From positions 1-7,241 of the forward strand of contig CALIZH010000215.1 in NCBI GenBank assembly GCA_938028585.1: DNA of 7,241 nt. The letters are read 5' to 3'. Each line of letters starts with the position of its first letter. Position 1 is the first letter of the stretch. Shown in pieces: positions 1 to 6,309 of this stretch. The notes beneath the pieces were generated by a model that had not been told where the DNA came from, did not search any database, and saw nothing but the letters and a program-made list of their open reading frames with translations. This DNA comes from an uncultured Actinomyces sp. (lineage in GTDB: Bacteria > Actinomycetota > Actinomycetes > Actinomycetales > Actinomycetaceae). Both the position numbers and the translations under genes were made by a program.

Positions 1-1
1 T

Positions 2-1225
2 TGGCTGCTCGTCTTGCTCGCGCAAATCCTTGTCGCTGAGATCAATCGCCGATGGAACTGGACGATCTTTGCTGTGTGGACGGTTGGCGGCATTCTGCTC
101 ATGCCCTATGCGTGGATCCACGGGACTCCCATGGTTGGCTGGTTCCCCTTCGGTAAGTACGCGATCATGATCCTGACCGCGACCATGACCGGAACTGTCT
201 TGGTTTACGCCAAACGCAACCCGGATAAGGCGCATAAATACGCGATTTGGTTGGGCGTGGCACTGTGGATCGGCTTGGCCGTCAACATCATGGAGGCGAA
301 CATCCGCGACCTTACGATCTACTTCAATGCTGATACTTACTATTCGTGCGGCGCCGACTGGCAGTGCCTGAAGTCTGTCAATGACTCCCATACGATCGAT
401 ATGATCGCGGGCCTACCCGAGGCTCGAGGCGTCAGCGCAGAGCTTCACTCAATGCAGTGGTATCAGGAAGTTGCGGCGAACCTGTCTTCTCGCCATGTTG
501 GCATTGATCCTGAAACTGGATTCCGTACGATCGGCGGCTACTGGAACCTGCTCTCCGCGCTGGCTGGCCTGCTTAATATCATCACGATCACCGGCCTTGG
601 GAAAATCATCGCGACCTCCCCGGGAAAGCAGAAGGTCCGCGGGCTGATCTGGGTGGATATGGTGTGGCCGTGGGTGATTGCCTACGACCTGTGGAACCAC
701 GCGTTCCTCTACAATTCGCTGGCTGACTACACGTGGTACTGCACGCTTGCGCTGCTGCTGGCGTGCACGATCCCCGCGTTTACGTGGGCGAAGGGACAGT
801 GGATCTGGTTCCGCTGCTTCACGCTGGTTTTTTGGATTTCGATGAATACTTTGCTTCCCGAGGTCTTGGTGCCGCCTTCGGACATCTTCAACTTTGCGAC
901 CATGGACCCGCGAGCGAACATCGTGTGTGCGGTGGTTGCCTTGGTGGCGAACGTGATGCTCTTTGCCTACTGGCTCTACAAGATTGTGGTGTTTAAGCGC
1001 AATCCGATCACCGGAGTTTTGTACTGCGAGCTGGGGGAGTTCCGCACGATTGTTCGCGAGCACTGTGATGATAAGGACAAGTACTTCCTGGTCGACGGAA
1101 TTTCGCAGACTCCTGAAGAACTTGGTTTTGAGCCCTCGTCCAATACTGCGCCTGCCGATGGGTACGCGTCGTGGATGCCGTGGTGGAAGGGCGAGGATCG
1201 GCGGTATCCCACGAAGCGTAGTTAG
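2..1225 (+). CDS. Multi-pass membrane protein, DUF5692-like, 5'-truncated by window edge
   Basis: The frame is open to the left edge, so the true start is probably outside the window; the TTG at 14 has no visible ribosome site and reads as an internal Leu. Numbering from that TTG, the visible part is 403 residues with about eight hydrophobic segments, near 1-10, 15-35, 46-66, 75-95, 176-197, 212-232, 240-257, 265-285 and 301-325. Between the third and fourth full segments is a polar loop of roughly 80 residues (96-175). The tail from about 326 is hydrophilic, ends in a Trp-rich then basic stretch (SWMPWWKGEDRR) and is probably cytoplasmic. Aromatic-rich motifs such as WVDMVWPWVIAYDLWNHAF and KGQWIWFRCFTLVFW recall DUF5692 proteins; I make that assignment from memory. 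Function is unknown. An EcsC-like gene follows on the same strand after 57 bases and may be co-transcribed. The membrane nature is certain, the family less so. Confidence 0.85.
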   Translation, partial: WLLVLLAQILVAEINRRWNWTIFAVWTVGGILLMPYAWIHGTPMVGWFPFGKYAIMILTATMTGTVLVYAKRNPDKAHKYAIWLGVALWIGLAVNIMEANIRDLTIYFNADTYYSCGADWQCLKSVNDSHTIDMIAGLPEARGVSAELHSMQWYQEVAANLSSRHVGIDPETGFRTIGGYWNLLSALAGLLNIITITGLGKIIATSPGKQKVRGLIWVDMVWPWVIAYDLWNHAFLYNSLADYTWYCTLALLLACTIPAFTWAKGQWIWFRCFTLVFWISMNTLLPEVLVPPSDIFNFATMDPRANIVCAVVALVANVMLFAYWLYKIVVFKRNPITGVLYCELGEFRTIVREHCDDKDKYFLVDGISQTPEELGFEPSSNTAPADGYASWMPWWKGEDRRYPTKRS

Positions 1226-1238
1226 TGCATTGTTCCAG

Positions 1239-1244
1239 TAGAAT
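1239..1244 (+). promoter_or_regulatory. Possible -10 element (TAGAAT) before the EcsC-like gene
   Basis: TAGAAT sits 38 bases before the preferred ATG, in the short gap after the first gene. It matches the actinobacterial TANNNT -10 pattern, but no good -35 hexamer lies at the right distance. The same nine bases, CAGTAGAAT, recur in the next intergenic region at 2179-2187. This is pattern evidence only. Confidence 0.25.
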
Positions 1245-1272
1245 CGCACTACCTGTTTTCGATGTGAGTGAT

Positions 1273-1278
1273 AAGAGG
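1273..1278 (+). promoter_or_regulatory. Shine-Dalgarno AAGAGG choosing the ATG at 1283
   Basis: AAGAGG lies four bases before ATG 1283, a short but usable spacing. It falls inside the coding frame of the alternative GTG at 1268, which has no purine-rich site of its own upstream. This favours ATG 1283 as the start. Confidence 0.55.
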
Positions 1279-1282
1279 CAAT

Positions 1283-2173
1283 ATGAGCCAGGAGAAAGAA
1301 CCTTTGTTCTCCGAAGAAGCCGCGCATGGCTATCAGGAAGATGAACTTCTTGACGCTCCCGTTTTTGAAGGTGAACTCATCGAAGACGATGAAAATGACC
1401 CGCTGCTTTCTGAACTCTCAACGGAGGAGGGGCAAGAGGCCTCGGTCTATGCGGTCTTCTTTTTGAAGAAGCTCGTGCGCATTCGGGGAGTGCGGATCTC
1501 TCGTGAAGACTTCCTGCGCCAAGAGCTTCAGAAAGCCCACTTGAGTGAGTCGCAGATTGAAGAGGCTATTGCCAGTGATCCGATCTCAGCGGGAATTTCT
1601 CAGAAGCGTTTGGACAAATTGGCCAATGACGCGATTTCTTATGAGACGAAAAAATCTACCGCGCTTTCATTTGTTGCTGGTATTCCGGGTGGACTCGCGA
1701 TGCTGGGAACTGTGCCCGCTGACTTGGGGCAGTATTACGTTCACTCGCTTCGGATCATGCAAAAGCTTGCGTATTTGTATGGATGGAAAGAATTCCTGAC
1801 TGATCCAGAAGATGTTGATGATGAGACCATTGCACAGATGGGCCTCTTCTTTGGCGTCATGCTGGGAGTTGCCGGAGCTGCTGAGTCAATGCGGGATTTT
1901 GCTCGGATGATCGTTGCTCCTGCCATTGAAAAGCGAGTTGCGCGCAAGGCCTTGATGAAGGGGACCTGGTATCCGGTCGTCAGGAAATCGCTCAAGGTCA
2001 TCGGAATTTCCGTGACGAAGCAGGGCTTCACCAAAACAATGTCGAAGATCCTCCCGCTTATTGGCGGAGTGATTTCGGGTGGCATGACCTTCGTTTCGCT
2101 TCAAACTCAGGCCAATCGACTCAAACAGCACCTGCGTCAGCTCCCGCCTCCGGGTGCTGACGCTGAGGGCTGA
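1283..2173 (+). CDS. EcsC-like membrane-associated protein with acidic N-terminus
   Basis: The protein has 296 residues from ATG 1283; starting at GTG 1268 would add five. Residues 1-55 are strongly acidic and look disordered. Residues 56-125 are a helical, charged region (VYAVFFLKKLVRIRG and on). The hallmark block is at 127-170: a hydrophobic Gly/Pro-rich segment (ALSFVAGIPGGLAMLG), then PADLGQYYVHSLRIMQKLAYLYGW. A second hydrophobic stretch is at 186-200, and the end has ILPLIGGVISGGMTF (257-270) before ANRLKQHL. This layout is typical of the EcsC/DUF697-like group, whose members are often mislabelled bacteriochlorophyll 4-vinyl reductase. Nothing supports pigment chemistry here. Family function is poorly known; a peripheral or integral membrane role is inferred from the hydrophobic helices. 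The gene follows the DUF5692-like gene closely. Gene reality is near certain, function is open. Confidence 0.88.
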   Translation: MSQEKEPLFSEEAAHGYQEDELLDAPVFEGELIEDDENDPLLSELSTEEGQEASVYAVFFLKKLVRIRGVRISREDFLRQELQKAHLSESQIEEAIASDPISAGISQKRLDKLANDAISYETKKSTALSFVAGIPGGLAMLGTVPADLGQYYVHSLRIMQKLAYLYGWKEFLTDPEDVDDETIAQMGLFFGVMLGVAGAAESMRDFARMIVAPAIEKRVARKALMKGTWYPVVRKSLKVIGISVTKQGFTKTMSKILPLIGGVISGGMTFVSLQTQANRLKQHLRQLPPPGADAEG

Positions 2174-2181
2174 GAAAACAG

Positions 2182-2187
2182 TAGAAT
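2182..2187 (+). promoter_or_regulatory. Possible -10 element (TAGAAT) before the helicase-nuclease gene
   Basis: TAGAAT lies just after the EcsC-like stop codon, within CAGTAGAAT, the same nine bases seen at 1236-1244. A CTGACG (2157-2162) resembles a -35 hexamer, but the 19-base spacing is long. If used, the transcript would carry a leader of about 150 bases before the ATG at 2344. Weak evidence. Confidence 0.25.
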
Positions 2188-2327
2188 ATTGGCTCTTTCT
2201 TTCTCCCAATGAGTGTGTCCCGGTTGGGGAAAACTTTTACCTTGGAGTTTTCTAAGAAGAAGATGGAAAAAAATTAAAACGGTTCGTTGGTGCAAGTGCC
2301 CTTCATATTCTGAATACGACGACGGAT

Positions 2328-2333
2328 GGAGGG
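2328..2333 (+). promoter_or_regulatory. Shine-Dalgarno GGAGGG choosing the ATG at 2344
   Basis: GGAGGG ends ten bases before ATG 2344. It lies within the codons that would follow the earlier in-frame ATG at 2326, which has no comparable site upstream. An ATG at 2336 is closer to the site but out of frame and soon stops. The start at 2344 is therefore preferred over 2326. Confidence 0.6.
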
Positions 2334-2343
2334 CGATGAAGCC

Positions 2344-5298
2344 ATGGACCAAACAAAAGAACACATCTTGATAAGGTCGAACGGTAGTCAAAATTTTTTC
2401 GACCGGACCGACGATGTTGTCCGTTGGGAAGATCGTGGTGACTATATTGAAGTGTTCTATATGGGTGTCCATGCCGTGGTTCCTCCCAGCAGCGGATACA
2501 AGTATCGTCGCGAGAACGTTCGTATCTATACCCAGATCAGTGAACATGACATTCATCCTCTTGATGAGGTCAAAGTTGACGGAGCAATCTGGACAAACGT
2601 CACCAAGATCTGGGTTTTGAGTTGGGAGGGGACGCCGTCCCAAGTTCGATACACAATTGCCTGTATAAACAAGAACGGTGAAATAAAGCTGCATCGCAGG
2701 GCCGCGGGGCAGTTAGATGTTCGTGAAGCGAGCGCTGCGCAGATTAAGTCGCAACTAGTCATTGATTATGTGTGCGAAGAAGTATTCGACTATGCGCACA
2801 GGCAAGGTGCTGAACTTTGCATCAATGACAAAGGTTATGAAGAGTGGTTTGGGGAGGGCGAGGCGGGGATAGCTGCGCAGCTCGCGACGATTTGGCAGTG
2901 GCTACCTCGTGCTCCAAAGGGATCTGCGCTCGAGGCGTTCCTGAGCGGGAATTGTGATGCAACTACAGGTGCTTCTGCCGAGGTCGTCATGCCTTTCCGT
3001 TCTAATTTTGATCAACGGCTGGCTATCAAGTCTGCTCTGAGGCATCAGATTTCGATTATTGATGGACCTCCGGGAACAGGCAAAACGCAAACAATCTTGA
3101 ACCTCATTGCAACGCTTATATGGCAGGGGAAAAGAGTAGGGATTGTAGCGGGAGCTAATTCTGCGGTACAGAATGTCGTCGACAAGCTCACTGAGGAAGG
3201 GTATGGCTTCCTTCTCGCAAACCTGGGAAATCGAGAGCATGTTGACCAGTTTTGGGAAGATCAGGAAAAGCTGCAGAAATTGGAAGAGGAGTGGCGTTCA
3301 GCTGTGCTTTCTGATGTAGACACGACGCTACTACCAATGTTCAGAGAACGCCTACGCCAAACTGAAAATTCTTTAGTGTCATCGTGGGTCAGTTCACGAG
3401 AAATTCCGCGTTTGCGCGCACAACTGAGGGAGATGGAGAGAGAACGAGGAATCTTTGAAGAGAAACTCAGTCAAAGTGGGCGTGTATTGCCAGACCTCTC
3501 TGACTACGTATTTGCGCATGCCGATGCCGCTCTCATTGGCGATTTATTAGCATGCGCACTTGTGCAGCCGCGTCTTCCACGAGGAATAAAAGGTCTAATA
3601 GAAAGATGGCGGCGTTATCGAACCTACGGATCGCTTAAGGGGCTAGATCTTAGTGATGCAAGCGTGCAGTCCGTCATTCAATTGTTGCTTTACCAGGTTG
3701 TGGAACGTGAAGCGGAAGAACGCCTGAATGTTGAGTTAGAAAAATCGTCAGATAATCAGAACGATCAAGTCGGCAGAAGCTATCGCGACTATGCGCGAAA
3801 AGTTTTTAATGCTTCCTTACTGCGGCGTCTTGCCTCAGATGAAGAAAATGTTTTAGACGAGAGTGAGCGTATCAATGAACAGACAGAGGCTTTGCTGAAT
3901 CGCTTTCCGATTGTTGCATCGACCTGTTTTTCAATTCGTAACAACTTAGCGAATGATGTGCTTCTCGACTGGATCATCATCGATGAGGCCTCGCAAGTTA
4001 TTCTTCCTCAGGGATTAGCCGCACTTTCCAAAGCTAGAAATGCGGTGATCGTCGGAGATGAGAAGCAGATCGGACCGATTTTAAGCGGGTGGGAAGAGAG
4101 CGAATATGAGCCTCCGAATGAACGGTTTGATGTACGAAAACTGTCATTGCTGACAGCGACCAAAATGCTGGCGTATAGCGCAAATGTTCCCAGTACGTTA
4201 TTGACTGAGCACTATAGGTGTCACCCAGCGATCATCGAGTTTTGCAATCGCATGTACTATGACGGCCAATTGGTGGCAATGTCTGAGCCGAGCGAAGATG
4301 CGCCGTCACCGTTTCAAGTTGTTTATGCGGCACCAGGACATCACTCGCGAACATTGCATGGCGAGCGAAAGAGGAATAAACGTTATTCTCAGCGTGAAAT
4401 CGATATTATTGCGGAACTCAAAGAAATGAGAGTGCTCCGCGAAGACTTTGATCTTGACGGTGTAGACGCATCAGGAGACTTTCTACTGGGAGTCGTCACT
4501 CCTTATCGCGAACAGGCGAACCGAATTGCGGAGCGTCTAAAAGGAGAATTGCCTGCACCGAACGATCCCCGCTTGCTAGTCGAAACCGCACATAAATTCC
4601 AAGGCCGCGGAGCTGGAATCGTCGTGCTATCAACGGTGCTCGATAGCGAGGATGAAGCAGCCCGAAACGAGTATTACGATGACGACCGCCTAACGAATGT
4701 TGCAGTTTCGCGTGCCAAAGAGCAGCTCATCGTCGTGACAACGGGAAATGGAGTCCGGAAGAGTCGCAACATGAGAGCATTGCTTGACTATATCGAGACC
4801 TACGATCCAAGTGCAGTTACTCATTCAGAAATCGTCTCAGTCTTCGATGTTCTTTATCCGACCTATAGCGCTTCGCTTGAACGTTATGCCCGTGCGAAAA
4901 GTAAAGGAAATGGAGAATCTCCTGCTGAGAATATTGCATTCGAGCTGTTAAAGGAGATTCTTCAAGTACCGCGTTATTCGGCCTTTAAATGCCAGATGCA
5001 TCTACCTCTACGCGATATCTTGCCAAACACGGAAAAGCTTGAAGACGAGCAACGTGCTTTTGTCTATACCGATAGTGCGATTGACTTTGGCATAAGTTCG
5101 AAAGTGAGCTCTCGCTTACTCCTTGCTATCGAAGTTGATGGAGTTGCTTTCCATGAAAACAATCCTGAACAGTTGAGAAGAGACAGAATGAAGGATGAAA
5201 TATTGGGTCTCTATGGGGTTCCGGTTTTGCGACTTCCGACGAATGGGTCAGGAGAAGAGAAACGTATTCGCAAGGCCATGGACGCATTGCTTGAGTAG
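2344..5298 (+). CDS. UPF1-like SF1 helicase fused to a C-terminal Vsr/DUF2726-type nuclease; putative defence protein
   Basis: The protein has 984 residues from ATG 2344. Residues 1-215 match no domain I recognise firmly. A UPF1-like SF1 core follows: Q motif (NFDQ, 221-224), Walker A GPPGTGKT (241-248, K247), motif Ia (ANSAVQNV, 271-278), Walker B IIIDEAS (544-550), motif III GDEKQ (571-575), motif IV EHYRCHP (622-628), motif V TAHKFQG (748-754) and motif VI NVAVSRAKEQ (785-794). A helical, charged insert fills about 300-520. The C-terminus (about 860-984) has IDFGI (D914), IEVDGVAFH (E930, D932, H937), RRDRMKDEIL and GVPVLRL, the pattern of Vsr-like DUF559/DUF2726 endonuclease domains. Predicted activity is ATP-driven unwinding or translocation on DNA or RNA, coupled to cleavage. 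No partner gene lies on its strand, and GC is lower than in its neighbours, suggesting transfer. Type II Mokosh (helicase plus PLD nuclease) is a functional analogy only. A repair or RNA-surveillance role is possible. The domains are secure; the role is inferred. Confidence 0.95.
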   Translation: MDQTKEHILIRSNGSQNFFDRTDDVVRWEDRGDYIEVFYMGVHAVVPPSSGYKYRRENVRIYTQISEHDIHPLDEVKVDGAIWTNVTKIWVLSWEGTPSQVRYTIACINKNGEIKLHRRAAGQLDVREASAAQIKSQLVIDYVCEEVFDYAHRQGAELCINDKGYEEWFGEGEAGIAAQLATIWQWLPRAPKGSALEAFLSGNCDATTGASAEVVMPFRSNFDQRLAIKSALRHQISIIDGPPGTGKTQTILNLIATLIWQGKRVGIVAGANSAVQNVVDKLTEEGYGFLLANLGNREHVDQFWEDQEKLQKLEEEWRSAVLSDVDTTLLPMFRERLRQTENSLVSSWVSSREIPRLRAQLREMERERGIFEEKLSQSGRVLPDLSDYVFAHADAALIGDLLACALVQPRLPRGIKGLIERWRRYRTYGSLKGLDLSDASVQSVIQLLLYQVVEREAEERLNVELEKSSDNQNDQVGRSYRDYARKVFNASLLRRLASDEENVLDESERINEQTEALLNRFPIVASTCFSIRNNLANDVLLDWIIIDEASQVILPQGLAALSKARNAVIVGDEKQIGPILSGWEESEYEPPNERFDVRKLSLLTATKMLAYSANVPSTLLTEHYRCHPAIIEFCNRMYYDGQLVAMSEPSEDAPSPFQVVYAAPGHHSRTLHGERKRNKRYSQREIDIIAELKEMRVLREDFDLDGVDASGDFLLGVVTPYREQANRIAERLKGELPAPNDPRLLVETAHKFQGRGAGIVVLSTVLDSEDEAARNEYYDDDRLTNVAVSRAKEQLIVVTTGNGVRKSRNMRALLDYIETYDPSAVTHSEIVSVFDVLYPTYSASLERYARAKSKGNGESPAENIAFELLKEILQVPRYSAFKCQMHLPLRDILPNTEKLEDEQRAFVYTDSAIDFGISSKVSSRLLLAIEVDGVAFHENNPEQLRRDRMKDEILGLYGVPVLRLPTNGSGEEKRIRKAMDALLE

Positions 5299-5322
5299 CG
5301 TCGCAAGCTGCCCGAAGACTAA

Positions 5323-5353
5323 AGGCTGTGGACGCGGAACAGTGATGCAGCCT
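5323..5353. terminator. Weak hairpin between convergent genes, possible terminator
   Basis: AGGCTG (5323-5328) and CAGCCT (5348-5353) form a perfect six-base stem, extended inward by two G-T pairs, around a loop of about 15-19 bases. It lies between the stop codons of the helicase-nuclease and the DoxX-like gene, overlapping the latter's stop. On the - strand it is followed by TTTAGTCTTC, a poor U-tract; on the + strand there is none. Position is right for a shared terminator, structure is weak. Confidence 0.22.
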
Positions 5354-5714
5354 ACTTCCCTCTAAACACCCTCCATGCCCCGCGAATCAAAGGAATCTGA
5401 AGCGGTAGTCGAGCATATGCAAGTGCTTGTGCGGCCGCAGGCTTGCCTTCCTTGCGATAATCCATGGCCATCTTGATGTTTGCAGGGAAGACGGCGACGT
5501 ACAGTGCGCTCGCGGCCAAGCCGGCCAGTCGCCTCGTCAATGGAAGCGCAAGGCCAGCGGCAATTGCTAACTCGGCAGCGCCGCTCACCAAGGTGTAGGT
5601 TCGCGCATTCCCGGGAAGGCTACGTGGCACAATCGCGTCGTAAACCTGCGGCGCCTTGAAATGCATAACCCCTGCTCCTGTGAGCAAAAGTGCATGCCAG
5701 TGTGCTGTCTTCAT
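5352..5714 (-). CDS. DoxX-like small integral membrane protein
   Basis: The protein has 120 residues and starts at the ATG at 5714-5712, with AGGAG five bases upstream (complement of 5720-5724). It resembles DoxX/COG4270-type proteins: MHFKAPQVYDAIVPRSLPG near the N-terminus, then VSGAAELAIAAGLALP, a hydrophobic helix with an LYVAVFPANIKMAMDY signature, and a basic tail ending VFRGK. Three or four membrane helices are expected. DoxX-family proteins are linked in various bacteria to redox or quinone-associated membrane functions, but this subgroup has no agreed activity. It is the last gene of the - strand operon. Its start overlaps the acetyltransferase stop (TAATG), so the two are probably translationally coupled. 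It faces the helicase gene tail to tail, 53 bases away. The family call is fairly secure, the function unknown. Confidence 0.87.
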   Translation of the reverse strand: MKTAHWHALLLTGAGVMHFKAPQVYDAIVPRSLPGNARTYTLVSGAAELAIAAGLALPLTRRLAGLAASALYVAVFPANIKMAMDYRKEGKPAAAQALAYARLPLQIPLIRGAWRVFRGK

Positions 5715-6292
5715 TAGGACTCCTGAACCGCGGCGTCGCGCCGCAAAATGAACTCGCGGTCAGCGTGATCGCCAACCATAAATGAATACTCGCCGACCTT
5801 CGTGAAACCGTAGCGACCGTACAGCCTCTGTGCGCCGTAGTTCTCGCTCCATACGCCAATCCACAGTGTTCGTGGCCCGTCTGCCTCGAGCCAATCCAAC
5901 GCATGTTCAAGCATCCGGGAACCGCGCCCTCCACCTTGGTATTCCTGCAGCAAATACAGGCGTTGCACTTCTCCGTCGCCCTCCTTGACCTCGGGGTGGG
6001 GCAGGTGCGCGGGGCAAGCTGTCACGTAGCCGATCAACGTACCTTCCGAGCCTTCGTCCACATGCGCGGGGGAGGGAGCGCTCTCGGCGTCCATGGAAAG
6101 CTCCTCGAAAAGCAACCAGGTCGGGCGCTTCGGATCTGCAAGCTCTGCGCGAAGGACCTCGGGGGAGTAGGCCTCGTGAATGAAACGATCAAGGTCGTCG
6201 GGTGCATAGAGGTGGCCAAAAGTCTGCGTGAAGCACGTGGACGCAAGCGTGGATAGAGCCTCTGCGTCTTCGGATTTTGCGCGGCGCAGCAT
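5714..6292 (-). CDS. GNAT acetyltransferase, PaiA-like (possible polyamine acetyltransferase)
   Basis: The protein has 192 residues. The frame stays open far upstream, but the ATG at 6292 is the real start: GAGGAG lies eight bases before it, and MLRRAKSEDA is a normal GNAT beginning. Family features are CFTQTFGHLY (20-29), a beta strand TLIGYVTA (85-92), strand QRLYLLQEY (110-118), the acetyl-CoA pyrophosphate loop QGGGRG (119-124), LWIGVWSEN (143-151) and AQRLYGRYGF (154-163) followed by GEYSFMVGD (167-175). The last three blocks resemble Bacillus subtilis PaiA, which acetylates spermidine and spermine, so polyamine acetylation is plausible; other small amines or peptides are possible. A charged insert at about 66-82 (MDAESAPSPAHVDEGSE) is likely a surface loop. 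The transporter gene ends 17 bases upstream, and the stop overlaps the DoxX-like start. Fold certain, substrate inferred. Confidence 0.9.
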   Translation of the reverse strand: MLRRAKSEDAEALSTLASTCFTQTFGHLYAPDDLDRFIHEAYSPEVLRAELADPKRPTWLLFEELSMDAESAPSPAHVDEGSEGTLIGYVTACPAHLPHPEVKEGDGEVQRLYLLQEYQGGGRGSRMLEHALDWLEADGPRTLWIGVWSENYGAQRLYGRYGFTKVGEYSFMVGDHADREFILRRDAAVQES

Positions 6293-6300
6293 AATTCCCC

Positions 6301-6306
6301 CTCCTC
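6301..6306 (-). promoter_or_regulatory. Shine-Dalgarno GAGGAG fixing the acetyltransferase start
   Basis: The complement of 6301-6306 reads GAGGAG, followed by GGGGAATT and then the ATG at 6292-6290. The spacing is eight bases. It sits in the 17-base gap after the transporter stop and shows that the long upstream extension of this frame, which runs antiparallel-frame through the transporter gene, is not translated. Confidence 0.75.
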
Positions 6307-6309
6307 GGG

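Larger units (their letters stand above)
2174..2343. other. AT-rich 170-base intergenic region upstream of the helicase-nuclease
   Basis: This is the longest gap without a gene in the window. It contains purine-rich and A-rich runs; 2221-2280 has only 20 G+C of 60 bases, well below both flanking blocks. I see no small ORF with a good ribosome site, no tRNA-like fold and no clear direct or inverted repeat of an insertion. It probably carries the promoter and leader of the downstream gene. It may also mark the left boundary of an acquired segment. Confidence 0.6.

Noticed and set aside
449..1327. Long open frame of 292 residues on the - strand opposite the first membrane protein
   Set aside because: It is antisense to a clear membrane protein and the EcsC-like start, is rich in Arg, His and Gln without any domain pattern, and has no convincing ribosome site. 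It is a shadow frame.
1283..2173. Bacteriochlorophyll 4-vinyl reductase, a label often attached to such proteins
   Set aside because: No pigment genes are nearby, and the Gly/Pro-rich hydrophobic blocks are those of EcsC-like proteins.
2204..2229. Possible terminator hairpin after the EcsC-like gene (TCCCAA pairing with TTGGGG)
   Set aside because: The stem has only five Watson-Crick pairs plus a G-T pair, the loop is 14 bases, and what follows is AAAACTTTT with no clean T-run.
2174..2343. Small RNA, toxin or antitoxin gene in the gap before the helicase-nuclease
   Set aside because: No ORF with a plausible ribosome site and no strong RNA fold could be seen in the 170 bases.
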